Assembly (NCBI RefSeq): GCF_030247195.1
Contig: NC_080671.1
Span: forward strand, 183,561,725 to 183,625,724
Length of the DNA stretch: 64,000 nt
Direction of reading: 5' to 3'
Source of the DNA: Topomyia yanbarensis
Lineage: Eukaryota; Arthropoda; Insecta; Diptera; Culicidae
The position numbers and the translations under genes were made by a program. Each line of letters opens with the position of its first letter. Position 1 is the stretch's first letter. A model generated the notes under the pieces. It worked only from the letters and a program-made list of their open reading frames with translations, made no database searches and was not told where the DNA came from. This document shows positions 54,001 to 64,000 of the stretch, piece after piece.

Positions 54001-54500
54001 NNNNNNNNNNNNNNNNNNNNNNNNNNNNNNNNNNNNNNNNNNNNNNNNNNNNNNNNNNNNNNNNNNNNNNNNNNNNNNNNNNNNNNNNNNNNNNNNNNNN
54101 NNNNNNNNNNNNNNNNNNNNNNNNNNNNNNNNNNNNNNNNNNNNNNNNNNNNNNNNNNNNNNNNNNNNNNNNNNNNNNNNNNNNNNNNNNNNNNNNNNNN
54201 NNNNNNNNNNNNNNNNNNNNNNNNNNNNNNNNNNNNNNNNNNNNNNNNNNNNNNNNNNNNNNNNNNNNNNNNNNNNNNNNNNNNNNNNNNNNNNNNNNNN
54301 NNNNNNNNNNNNNNNNNNNNNNNNNNNNNNNNNNNNNNNNNNNNNNNNNNNNNNNNNNNNNNNNNNNNNNNNNNNNNNNNNNNNNNNNNNNNNNNNNNNN
54401 NNNNNNNNNNNNNNNNNNNNNNNNNNNNNNNNNNNNNNNNNNNNNNNNNNNNNNNNNNNNNNNNNNNNNNNNNNNNNNNNNNNNNNNNNNNNNNNNNNNN
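54001..54500. other. assembly gap of 500 N
   Basis: Exactly 500 unknown bases, so the size is likely arbitrary. The two sides carry LINE fragments in opposite orientations, so the join is not supported by sequence continuity. Confidence 0.99.
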
Positions 54501-55631
54501 GCGTTAGTGACACTTGACGTGAAGAACGCATTCAACAGCGCAAGCTGGGATGTCATCGCGGAATCTCATGTATGACGGGGTTCTGAGATTGAAGTTTCTT
54601 CCTGGGGTCAAGATCGTTGGCTTTGCCGACGACGTAACCTTGGAGGTCTATGGGGAGTCAATCCTTGAGGTAGAACTAACCGCAGAACACGCGATCAACA
54701 CGGTGGAGAAATGGATGAGCGCGAGACGCCTGGAGCTCGCTCAGCATAAGACGGAGGTAGTTATCGTCAACAACCGCAAGTCGGCACAACATGCAGTTAT
54801 CCATATGGGAGAAGTCGTGATCACTTCACAGAGTCATAATAGATGACAAGCTGACCTTCGGCAGCCATGTCGACTATACGTGCAAGAGAGCTTCGACTGC
54901 TGCTGCGGCATTATCGAGGATGATGTCCAACAGCTCAAAGGTGTGCGCCAGTAGACGTAGGCTACTGGCAGGCGTTGCCGTATCTATCCTCAGGTACGGC
55001 GGCCCATCATGGTCAAGAGCACTAAGAGTACCCAGTTACCTACAGAAACTGGAGAGCACCTACCGCGTGATGTGCCTCAGAGTGATATCTGCTTACCGCA
55101 CGGTATCACACGATGCATCCTGCGTGATAGCGACCATGATGCCAGTCGGGCTGGTCAACCGGGCAGATGAGGAATGCTTTGAGCAACGTGGCTTCGGTCG
55201 CCAGATGGCAGCGCGAGTGGGATAGCTCCTTGAAAGGTAGGTGGACACACCGGCTGATACCTAACATATCGAGCTGGGTGGGCAGACCCCACGGGGAAGT
55301 ACACTTCCATCTGACACAATTCCTGTCAGGCCATGGCTGCTTCCGACAGTACCTCTTCATGTTCGGGCACGCGGAGGTCCCCGTTTGCCCTGACTGCCCA
55401 GGCGTCGACGAAACTGCCGAGCACATACTGTTCGTATGTCCTCGCTTCGACGTCGAAAGAAGAGCAATGCTTGACGTCTGTGGCTGGGACACAACCCTTG
55501 ATACCCTTATTCAGCGGATGTGTCAAGCGGTGGAGAAGTGGAACGCAGTCTCGACTGCAACCACCCAGATGGCCTGTAGGCTACAGGGAATCTGGCGCAC
55601 CGAGCAACAGACGACGGGCACGACTAACTAG
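54501..55631 (+). pseudogene. R1-like non-LTR retrotransposon ORF2 fragment
   Basis: Starting at the gap edge, LVTLDVKNAFNSASWDVI is reverse-transcriptase motif A. It then jumps directly to GFADDVTLEVYGES (motif C with the catalytic pair), so motif B and its surroundings are deleted near 54555. The thumb region (RRLELAQHKTEVVIVNNRK) follows, then after frameshifts near 54835 and 55170 the C-terminal region with CPDCPGVDETAEHILFVC, a CxxC...H...C finger. The stop is at about 55629. The motif style fits the R1 clade; the deletion makes it inactive. Confidence 0.8.
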
Positions 55632-56039
55632 TGATTGGTTGGAATTGGAGCGGAAAAGGCCGAGCGCAAAAAAGTGAGTGAATGGTCTGTTCATGCTGAG
55701 GCAGGTTTGGCGCAGCGACTGGCAACCGCGTCAGGGGTAAACCCAGCCACCCCGAAGCAAGGCAGCAGAGCGAGTGTATAGGCGTATATGTGGACTGCCT
55801 CATGCCAAGACGGGAGGGTCGTAGCGTAGTATGTTGGGACATAGCTATTGATATCTCGTTGCGTGACAGAGGAGTGAAGGGTGAGCATCCAAGTCAGCCT
55901 CACACGGTATATTAGTTAGTGGGGAACAATGGCGATGCCCAATGGAGTTTGGTCGGTATTACCTAGTCATGGTGTCACCATGAGAGCCCGACACTCCAGT
56001 GCACCCGTGTGGTAGCTTGGCATCTACTAATAGCACGTG
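55632..56039 (+). other. probable 3' untranslated region of the R1-like element
   Basis: GC-richer than the surroundings, without coding motifs, directly after the ORF2 stop and ending where the opposite-strand BEL/Pao fragment begins. I see no poly-A tail. This is inference from position and composition. Confidence 0.45.
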
Positions 56040-57510
56040 TGCTGGGTTAGTGCTTAAATTGCATTCTCCATCGAAAAAAAAAGTGGCAGGCGATCCATAA
56101 GCTGCTCGGTGATCCTGGGCTTGGCCTTAGCGCAAATAACGCAGCTATGAACGACACGGCGCACCAAGTCTCGATCACGCAAAGACCAATCTTCGTTCTT
56201 CATAATTGCCAATGTAAGTTGTGGTCCCCCGTGCATGGTTCGTCGGTGGATTATCTCGGCGACAAGTAACATCAACGGATACCTATCGGGAAGAATCAAT
56301 GCGTGTTGTAATCGGCCACCGACTCGAATCGTGCCATCGCAGGCTAGAAGATCTAGGTACATTTTGGCCTGCGGAGAGAGTTACTATCTCCTTCGCAAAG
56401 AACTCACTTTGAATCGCCCGCACTAGTGACATCATGGTTTCACGCATTTCAAGGTTGGAGATCAGTCAGGTTGGAGAGAGATCAGTGAATGGATTCAGGC
56501 CAAGGCTGATTGATGGTTGCTATACAGGGAGGGCCGTTCCATCACAATGAACTGTTGTAGAAGTCGTTCACGCCCATTCCACGAGAGATTAGATCAGCGG
56601 GGTTGTCACAACTGGGAACGTGTTTCCAAAACGGGTTTGGGGGTGAGATGCTGTATTTCCGCAACGCAGTTCGCCACAAATGTTTACCAGGACGAGGGTG
56701 TTGAAGCAAGCCAGTGCAGCACGACGAGTCAGTCCAAGGGAACACCTTGCTTTTGTAGCTGATAGTTTCTGCAACCAATTAAACGAGATTGGCTAAAACA
56801 AGAGCTGCACAGAGTTCAAGGCGGGCGATGGGCTTGACCTCTAAAGGAACTATTCGTGACTTTGCCGCGAAAAGACGAACTGTGCAATATTCGTCCACGG
56901 CAATGGAGCGGATATATACACATGCATCATATGCCTGTTCGGATGCGTCACTAAATCCGTGTATTTCGACTGCTTGGGGTTTCCGGAGTGATACGACATA
57001 TCGGGGTATTCGTAAATTCTTTAACTGAGGCGCTGGCGTAGATATCTTTAGAGACCGAAGTAGAGACACCTCTTCCACAGGAATCATCCATATAATTCTC
57101 ATTGCATATCCACAACGAACATTTTTGCTACAATGGGATGCTGTGTGTCTCAGTTGTTTGCAATTTGTGCAGTTCGTGACCCGCGACGCAAAAAGGCGAA
57201 CATGCAGGCGAACCTTGTTAACACTCCAGTTCATCTTCACTGGCTGGAGCATGGGGTCTTTAAAACAGCCAACCCCATGTGTCAGCAGATCCTCGCAATT
57301 CAAACTGGAATCTGAGACGACCCCGTCACATTCAACCCGATTTGGTGGTACATATATTCTGTATCCTTCGTAAAAGGCCTGTAGCCACCACCCCCCGAAG
57401 CTTATCAAGGTAAATTTTTGATATATCTGTCCAGCCCGGAGACAACTTGACAGCTCCCGTATATTGAACTCTTGCAAATTTTGTGGTTTTGTGCAGTGCC
57501 TCTGCGTCAT
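56040..57510 (-). pseudogene. BEL/Pao LTR-retrotransposon fragment, minus strand
   Basis: Reading leftward: near 57150-57200 CTNCKQLRHTASHC, a Gag-type zinc knuckle. Next, without any protease or reverse transcriptase, come the post-RT segment with HGFSDASEQAYDACVYIRS and RLELCAALVLA (RNase H/A17 region of Pao elements), then WKHVPSCDNPADLISRG and, after frameshifts, RRTMHGG...SCVIC, the H2C2 finger of the integrase. The order is right, but the whole protease-polymerase block is missing between knuckle and RNase H. No LTR is seen. It is an internally deleted, frameshifted relic. Confidence 0.8.
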
Positions 57511-57539
57511 ACTGTGTGCGTCATAAAATCCCGAATATA

Positions 57540-58012
57540 TAAGATTTCTTTTAACGGTTTTGTCAGTCTTTTGATAAATAATGGAACGAATTTTAATATT
57601 TGTCCGACGTTTCGATGCTTTTTGGCATAATCTTCAAGGGAAAATAGTTTATAATGTAATGATTAGTCTAGTTTTGGGTTGATACATAGTTCTTGTACTT
57701 ACAATATAGTTCGTCCTTTGTCTAAATGCCTTGAAAAGCTGAATGTTTGAGATATTGTTTGTTGTTCATACATCTGTGCGTATCTGGATGGACAATGATA
57801 TAAATCTTACGTATATTGTAAGTACAAGAACTATGTATCAACCCAAAACCAGACTAATCATGACATTATAAACTAGTTTCCCCTGAAGATGATGCCAAAA
57901 AGCATCGAAACGACGGACAAATATTAAAATTCGTTCCATTATTTATCAAAAGACTGACAAAGCCGTTAAAAGAAATCTTATATACACCGTAACAGTCGAA
58001 ATCTTCATTTGC
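57540..58012. mobile_element. foldback element with 13-bp target duplication, Penelope-like pLTR pair suspected
   Basis: 57540-57715 recurs inverted at about 57806-57984 with few differences. AATCCCGAATATA lies at both outer sides (57527-57539, 58013-58025), a 13-bp target duplication. The arm contains CTGAAGATGATGCC, AAAA and GCATCGAAACG, an arrangement reminiscent of the CUGANGA...GAAA core found in Penelope-like element terminal repeats. There is no reverse transcriptase. The insertion is well supported; the family is a guess. Confidence 0.65.
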
Positions 58013-58025
58013 AATCCCGAATATA

Positions 58026-58472
58026 AATATGTTTACTATTTTTTCGAATCGCTTTCAAATGAACCACGCATTCATCGTGAACAAGAATAACGGTATATTT
58101 CAATTAATTTTAGCAGTAGTACATTTTACAGAATTGAATACAATATAGGTGCACATATTTCCGATCAGACAGCGCAATACACTAGTGATTTCATTCAGCA
58201 TAACAAAAGACTATAATCTGTACCAATTACTACATGTTAATTCAAGGTAAACGGTTCATTTCTGCAGCCTTCATTAACCATTTAATTTTCTATGTTTAAC
58301 CAAATAAATATAGGGTAGGGTAGATGTGCCGATAAGAATATTCCGAAAGAGTTGTTGATTGAATCCAGTTTAGAAGCATTCAGGATTTTTGGTTCCATAA
58401 CCGCCAGTATTAAACCGGCTGCTGTATACCTATACAATACGATAAAAAAAAGTTAATTGGCATTACATCTGA
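58026..58472. other. intergenic sequence 3' of the AASDH-like gene
   Basis: AT-rich; no element recognised. On the minus strand an acceptor-like site (TTGTATAG, near 58430) could start a short alternative last exon of the AASDH-like gene. Confidence 0.4.
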
Positions 58473-58865
58473 TCATATTAAAATAAGCTCACCAAGCTTG
58501 TAGAGAAAATTATCACGACATCCGACATAAAATGTTTCCGAATCAATAGCTACCGGTGTAGAGAAAATTTCTCCGCTTGTTTTGATGACTGAAATCACTT
58601 GAACTGCCGCTAGGGAAATCAAATTAACGTAGCCGGTGGTACTGCAGACTACAATCAGATCCGTATCGAGTCTCGTCGAACCAGCGTAAATTGGGGATTG
58701 CAATCTTATTTTCCAACTTGGTGTGGCACTTTCACTGTTGATGGTATAGTTGAAACAATACAAATGCTTGTCGTGGCAACCCAACAGAATTGCTACAGAA
58801 TCCTCATGTCGTGGTAGTACTATCGGAGTAGAGAATATGTTTCCTTCGGTTGATACTGACCACAG
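58473..58865 (-). CDS. Aasdh: AASDH-like exon 5 (last)
   Basis: 393 bases with stop, residues 835-964; acceptor AATTTCAG. It has LWSVSTEGNIFSTP, LLGCHDKHLYC and GCRDNFLYKLG, then GELILI and a stop. A GTGAGC donor right after KLG could instead splice to a short last exon near 58430, changing only the last residues. Confidence 0.78.
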   Translation of the reverse strand: MWSVSTEGNIFSTPIVLPRHEDSVAILLGCHDKHLYCFNYTINSESATPSWKIRLQSPIYAGSTRLDTDLIVVCSTTGYVNLISLAAVQVISVIKTSGEIFSTPVAIDSETFYVGCRDNFLYKLGELILI

Positions 58866-61707
58866 CTGAAATTATGATGTTATGAATATTTCACAGTGTT
58901 ATTTGGTTGAGGGTTTACCTCTGTCCCACATTTACTAGATAGACAATGCAAGACACCTTGCACTTCTGCTACTAAAACTACACGAAAATGTTCTATATAC
59001 ACCGAGTCCGCAAATACGGGCGAATTGAGTTTTCTGCACCAACATTGAGTTCCATCTTGGAGGACGAAGCATGAACAAGTGCCATCGAGTGTAGCCACAA
59101 ACGCCATACCATTGTAAAATGCAAGAGGAGACGAAAGAATACCTTTGGATCCTAGCTTTAACTTCCAAGCAAGTGTTCCTTTCTAAAGCTCGAGAAAAGT
59201 CTCGGTTATAAATTACGTTAAAATACTTGAGTGATTGAAAAACTTACCAATTCTAAAGCGAAAAGGTTGTGTTCATCTGCGTAGCAGCCGAATACAATTA
59301 AAGGGCCTGATATTAACGCTTTACCTTTAATCATTCCGCCTGAATCAAACTTCCATCGAATGGTGGATGTCCAAATATCGAAGCAGTATAAAAAACCATC
59401 GTAACATCCAACAAGACCATGCTGTTGGTCCTCCAAATAGTTAACCGCACTTTCCACTCGGTCTGGGAGAGTAAGTTCCGAAACTATTTGATTCATTTGT
59501 GTATCCACTACTATTATTTTGTGAGAGTGACTTCCTACCGCCAGGAAGGTTCGATTATGTCCCTCACTGTGAAAGGTAGTAGGACTTGCATCGATGCATT
59601 TGTTCATGTCGAACTTAGTTTGAATACAGATTTCTGTCCTATTCCCCAGTGTTTCAGGTTTGATTGCGGCGGGTGTCGTCGTAGAGGACTGGTTTGTCTC
59701 GTCCATATATGATCCAACTTCGGTCAACGGCACTGCCTTGTCTAATAGTAAACCGATTAGATTAGGAATTGGACAAGTGGAGCAGTCTTGCAAGAAAGTA
59801 GTTAACTGTACGGCTTGAATGGATGTTCCACCTGCATCCAGAAAAGAACTTCTAACATCCGGTTTGGATCGCTTTGGTTGGTCAAGTTTTTCTAAACTTA
59901 TACCTAATATTTTGAAGATCTGCTCGTTAAATAAATGACGAATGCCACTATCTTTGCTAAATGTTTGCACAGATCGCTCTTGATACTGTTTGAGAAGCAT
60001 TTTCCTATCAATTTTACCGTGGTTAGACAAGGGAAACGAATCAATTTTAATGATATCATCTGGAATTGTTTCATTAGAGAGTAATACTTTGAATTTCTGC
60101 CTCATGCTTTGTTCGTTAACTGATTCATCGTGTGCTCTGTAGAATAATGCCAGTTTATGGCGTATCCCATCAAATACCGCACAACTTTTGATTATCCCAT
60201 CGCACTGATCCGCCATCTGTTCCAATGGTACTAAACTTACTCTGGTACCAAAACGTTTGATCATGTCGTCACAACGACCCAAATAGTAATATTTTCCATC
60301 TTGACGTAGTTCAACCAGGTCACCAGTACTTCGATAGCAAATATCTTCGGATCCAAGAACCGCTTCCAAATGTTCATCGTTCACCACACATTTTCGAGTG
60401 CGGCTGCCTATAAAAAGCTGACCTCGAACTGGGTATGTTCTTCGTTCTTCGGTTAAGTCTACAATTTTGCCACCATCGACATGTCGCAGCTGCAACTCAA
60501 TCGAGCGATCTAGTGGTGAACCTAGGGATACCTCGCGATCAGCCATACCGGGGATAACTTTTTCGATAGTTGCCCAACAAGAAATTTCCGTTATCCCATA
60601 GATGTTGTATACATGGACCGAACTTTGTTCGAATGTCTTCAATCGAACTGGAAAAGGTTCGCCGCCCAGCACCAAATGCCTGTAATACTGTTTTGATATT
60701 AAAACTCAAACGTTTTGATTTAGGTCGGAAAGATATAGGATGTATTTTTTCTTACCTTAAAGAACTTCCATTCCGTAGAATCACCTCCGAGATTGACTGT
60801 TCACTCCAACGTTGGAAGAGCGATGGTGTAATCTGCATGATGGTGACTTTATCCAGCTCAAACAGTACAGTCAGCAATCGCTCAACGTTCAGACGGATTT
60901 CGTTTGCAACCAGTGTGAGACAGGCGCCATTTCGTAGGGCCAGAAACACGTCAACCACAAAAGGATCAAACGATGCTGGCGATGCTACAAAAATGCGATC
61001 ATCCTGTGTCACCTGGAATATGTTCTTCAATTGTTCTAGGTTTGGTAGTATGCATAGTGTTGGTACTTTGACTAGTTTGGGTTGTCCGGTACTGCCGGAA
61101 GTTCCGATATAGTATGCAATATCACATGCAGTTTTAGTTTGTGTTCTCGACTCAAAGTGGAGCAATTGTATTTTCTCGTCAAGTAAATTAAAATTATATA
61201 TTATATTGAATCTGGTGTCATTTGTTTGAAAACGTGCAACGTCCTGCTCCCGACAGAAACAATGATGGGAACCAATACGCTTCAATTCTTCTCTTACACG
61301 ATTGATACTGCCACCTGCGTTGAAGCAGTAAAATGCTGATTGTGAATAATTTATTCTGGAAATATTTTTATTCAATTATATGTGCTGGAATAAGATTTAA
61401 AAAACTTTGACTTGAAATTTATTATAGGTCTTTTACACCAATCTGAGAAATTAATTTTAAACTCCGTATAGCCTGGAAAAGAATCCTTTCTTATGACCTA
61501 CCCGCAAATAACAGCCACCAGCGCCGGTGAATGCACTACAGAAACGCCGAAACACTGACCGATGAGGTTGAGATTTTGTATTGCACATTTCAAACTGGTA
61601 GCTGCAGTGCATAGCTGCGAGTAGGAGTAAAATACACGGCCACTCTTGGAATGATAGACTATTGCCTTTAGCGTTGCGTATTTGTTGAACGCCTCGATTT
61701 GTAACAT
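58473..61707 (-). CDS. Aasdh: AASDH/ACSF4-type protein (adenylation - carrier - PQQ propeller), five exons
   Basis: Spliced from 61707-61502, 61355-60756, 60679-59248, 59182-58919 and 58865-58473, giving 964 residues. Residues ~1-500 form an ANL-type adenylation domain: YIGTSGSTGQPK (~152-162, phosphate loop), YGITE (~296-300), STGDL (~386-390) and NHGKID (~488-493, catalytic Lys). A carrier domain follows, with AGGTS at ~551-555; Ser555 is the likely phosphopantetheine site. From ~625 to the end, repeats such as CIDASP, GSHSHK, GCYDGFLYCFD and GCRDNFLYK match the PQQ/quinoprotein-like propeller of animal AASDH (also called ACSF4 or U26). The family is reported to activate beta-alanine; the target is not settled. 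The ATG at 61707 is the first in frame after a stop at 61768-61770. Human AASDH is about 1,100 residues. Confidence 0.9.
58919..59182 (-). CDS. Aasdh: AASDH-like exon 4
   Basis: 264 bases, residues 747-834, phase 0 at both ends; acceptor GCTTTAG, donor GTAAAC. Propeller repeats (GTLAWKLKLGSKGILSSP, NGMAFVATLDG). Confidence 0.85.
59248..60679 (-). CDS. Aasdh: AASDH-like exon 3
   Basis: 1,432 bases, residues 269-746; acceptor TATTACAG, donor GTAAGT. It carries the rest of the adenylation domain, the carrier domain with AGGTS, and the first propeller repeats. Confidence 0.9.
60756..61355 (-). CDS. Aasdh: AASDH-like exon 2
   Basis: 600 bases, residues 69-268; acceptor TTTCCAG, donor GTAAGA. It contains the phosphate-binding loop GTSGSTGQPK and ASPASFDPFVVDVFLALRNG, typical of the adenylation core. 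Confidence 0.88.
61502..61707 (-). CDS. Aasdh: AASDH-like exon 1
   Basis: 206 bases from the ATG, residues 1-68 plus two bases; donor GTAGGT. It encodes MLQIEAFNKYATLKAIVY and the first part of the adenylation domain. The 5' UTR and promoter are not identifiable. Confidence 0.82.
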
Positions 61708-62424
61708 CCTGAATTTCTGATGCGATGAATTTCTTATCAAAACATAGCTATGAAGCGTATTGTTTGTTTACCACTCTCGATTTCAGTGCGGTGTGAAATA
61801 TTTCAATCATTGAATCATTATGATATTGTAAATAGGGCTACTATCTGAAATGAACATTCAATTTTTGTTGCACGGAGAACTTTTTCGTCATCGATCTCAC
61901 CCGCTGTTGCAAGTTACCCCGTTTGACGGTATCGCTGAGGAAAAAGTACTTAAGAATTTCATAAGTCACAACTTATGAACCTGTGCAATTTTGAATTCAT
62001 TAGACGTTTATGCATTCCATAAGTTATATGTAAGAATTTCATAAGTCGTCCTAATAAAATCTGTTAATGTATTTTATGATTTTCATAATCGTATTATTGT
62101 GAAAATTTCAATAGTTTACCAGATGGATTTGTGTAAAAGTGTAAGCAGAGAACATTGTTGGCACCAGTTTCAATATTATGTTCAAGCTGGTAGAAGAAAT
62201 GTAAGTATTTCTTCTCTGTTTATTATTTCTTTTTGAGTAAAAAATAATTTATTTTGCTGTTCCACAAATAGACACAGCAGAAGTATAGCTACCCCACAAT
62301 CAATTGCCAGCGTTTTTCGAAGTATCGGGTTTTCTCTAGGAAATCTTGGACTCAGAAAAATATCAATATGTAAAGTAATTTCAATTTTCCTTAAATATTT
62401 TTTTATTCTGAATGGAATCATTAT
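61708..62424. other. sequence upstream of the AASDH-like gene
   Basis: It should hold the promoter and 5' UTR of the minus-strand gene, but I see no definite core element. AAGAATTTCATAAGT occurs twice (near 61951 and 62030) with ACTTATG motifs between, perhaps a small repeat. No gene seen. Confidence 0.4.
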
Positions 62425-62540
62425 GTAGGGTTACCGACCGTCCTTATTTTAAAGGACATGTCCTTATTTTCGAGGTTTTTGGAAAGCGTCCTTATTTTAC
62501 TTCAAATGTCCTTAATTTTAGTCTTAAACCTTGGCATATA

Positions 62541-63142
62541 CAGGGTGGTTCAACATGAAGTTTTTTAACAGGGCATTTTCCAGTAGTTAACGGGTACTAA
62601 CTGCAAACTGTCATGCTATTGTAGTTTAGTATTGTTTGCCATTTCATAATGGAACGACTTACACTGGCTCACCATCTTCAAATTATTCAACTATATTTCG
62701 AAAATCAGCGGTCTATGGGAAATGTGTTTAGTGCACTCCGACCATAATATGGTCGACATAATCGGCCAACTGACTCAACTATTCACCATACAACCTAAAA
62801 GTAAGCGTTGTAGTTCTCGTTATTGGATGATTAGCGAACAAATCGACCACGTCCAGCACGCAGTGAAGAAAACATAGCGGCGGTAACATCCCCAAGCATT
62901 GGAAACCAACATTACTCGAGTAATTAGCCAGATACCACTTGAAATACTCGAATCCGTCATCAAAATTTGGACCAGTCGAATGGACTACCTGAAGCTCAAA
63001 CATGGCCAACAAATTGTTGAAATTGTTTTCAAACAATAAATGGCAAAAAATGTTCTTTTGATTGACAAATAAACAATTCGTGATTTACTACATTTTTCAA
63101 TTTTTTTACTAGATTAAAAAAACGTCATGACGAATCACCCTG
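62541..63142 (+). mobile_element. internally deleted Tc1/mariner-like element (602 bp)
   Basis: It starts CAGGGTGGTTCAAC and ends GACGAATCACCCTG, with TA on both sides. The plus strand from an ATG at 62649 encodes MERLTLAHHLQIIQLYFENQ, a transposase N-terminus. It then runs near 62760 into the C-terminal end near 62906-63039 (ITRVISQIPLEILESV to a stop). The catalytic middle is gone, so it is a MITE-like deletion derivative. Confidence 0.72.
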
Positions 63143-63422
63143 TATTAAATTATTCAGATCAACTTTATTCCAAAAGAATCAATTTCTTCCACCGATTTTT
63201 TTGGTAATGCATACTCTCTGCGACTCATGGCAACCAAAATTTGTTTTACTCAGAAGTAACCAAAATTTGTTGGATAGCTCAATATGAGGTTTGGCCAATG
63301 TTCGGTATTGGCACTACACTATTCTAATTTGTCTCGATTGAGATACAATGTCCCAGTTCAACCGCTGGAAAATTGGGCAGAATTTCGACTGTTTTTTCAG
63401 AATTCTGGATCAACCCTCTAAG

Positions 63423-63545
63423 AACGGTTGGTTTCAAAATCGTCCAATGAAGGACGTTCGTTGGACCAATTTGGGCATCGTCCAAATAACCGTTCAACGA
63501 ACGTCCATCGTTGGACCCGTGTTGAACGATTTTGAAACAATTTTT
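63423..63545. repeat. small foldback with GTTTCAAAATCGT arms
   Basis: GGTTTCAAAATCGTCCAA and GGACGTTCGTTGGACC at the left recur inverted at 63492-63545. It lies in the right part of the surrounding TIR element. Confidence 0.55.
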
Positions 63546-63631
63546 TGGACGTCTCAGTGGGAAGTGACATAACTGGCAAAACATTTGGCAGGGATGTCCG
63601 TTATTTGCTATCAGTCTATTTGGTAACCCTA

Positions 63632-63710
63632 CATTATGGATTCCAAATCAAATGCAACAACCGATTCCGACTCAGAATCGGTTGTTGCATTTGATTTGGA
63701 ATCCATAATG
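63632..63710. repeat. perfect 36-bp hairpin with 7-base loop
   Basis: 63632-63667 and 63675-63710 are exact inverse complements around CGACTCA. The left arm begins at the last base of the TIR element that ends at 63632. Confidence 0.9.
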
Positions 63711-64000
63711 ACTCCTTTCAGGATTCCGAATCAAATTCCGAATGGTTTGACCGGGGGAGCGTCGGTAAAAGCGATTTGCTAACCGCCATCATAACACGAC
63801 ACCGCACCGGCGGTTGGTAAACAGGTTGGGATATGGAAACTTATCGTTTCGGTTTATAGCGAGCACAGAGAAAAGACGTCCATCTTCAGCATTCAACTTG
63901 TGTAAAATCTCTAACGGTTTCGAAGGTAGTTTGGATATCTAAACCAGGTGCGCTACTGTCGTCATGTTTTTTTGTGGCTGAGTGCGACAGAATTGACAGC
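63711..64000. other. window end, nothing recognised
   Basis: A few GATTCCGAATCAA-like motifs continue from the hairpin to about 63745. The rest has no recognisable gene or element. Confidence 0.4.

Larger units (their letters stand above)
62425..63632. mobile_element. TIR element (GTAGGGTTACC ends) containing a nested Tc1/mariner derivative
   Basis: The ends are GTAGGGTTACC and GGTAACCCTAC with ATTAT outside both. Its left part matches the repeat at 12849-12930. It is interrupted by the element at 62541-63142 and contains a local foldback at 63423-63545. No transposase of its own. Confidence 0.6.

Noticed and set aside
63632..63710. Hairpin as a transcription terminator or microRNA gene
   Set aside because: Eukaryotic context argues against a terminator, and a perfect 36-bp stem with a 7-base loop next to a transposon end fits a recent rearrangement better than a conserved microRNA precursor.

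Overview
This is eukaryotic nuclear DNA, most likely from a culicine mosquito (Aedes-like). Support: exons with GT/AG introns, an insect dumpy gene, a DD37E-type Tc1/mariner transposon first described from mosquitoes, and introns filled with MITEs, foldback elements and LINE fragments. The genus is an inference from overall repeat style.

Positions 2071-53160 (+ strand) hold an internal part of dumpy (dpy), which encodes a giant cuticle-anchoring extracellular-matrix protein. I could place 33 exons by acceptor and donor sites. All start and end in phase 1. Together they give 20,379 coding bases (6,793 codons) with no in-frame stop, encoding 64 EGF-DPY-EGF modules. The first six exons (2071-15208) carry ten modules. 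The rest is nine tandem copies of a three-exon unit (A 312 bp, B 945 bp, C 651 bp; 645 bp in unit 1), each encoding six modules. Both ends of the gene lie outside the window. A decayed B exon at 16391-17205, split by a MITE, is the relic of a tenth unit.

The dumpy introns carry many mobile elements: a piggyBac-like element (7266-9203), two nested Tc1/mariner elements (9447-12422), a LINE relic (13180-13950), snapback MITEs, an array of ~330-bp repeats (39263-45553), a long CATA microsatellite (42236-42520) and a 1.67-kb foldback element (42524-44191).

From 53161 to 58472 lies a retroelement graveyard: a minus-strand LINE 3' end, a 500-N assembly gap, a plus-strand R1-like LINE fragment, a minus-strand BEL/Pao fragment, and a foldback element with a 13-bp target duplication.

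Positions 58473-61707 (- strand) hold a complete five-exon gene for an AASDH/ACSF4-type protein: adenylation domain, carrier domain with its serine, and a PQQ-type beta-propeller. Because the last visible dumpy exon ends in a donor site, this gene is either nested in a dumpy intron or joined to dumpy by a misassembly at the gap. The right end holds two nested TIR elements and a perfect 36-bp hairpin.
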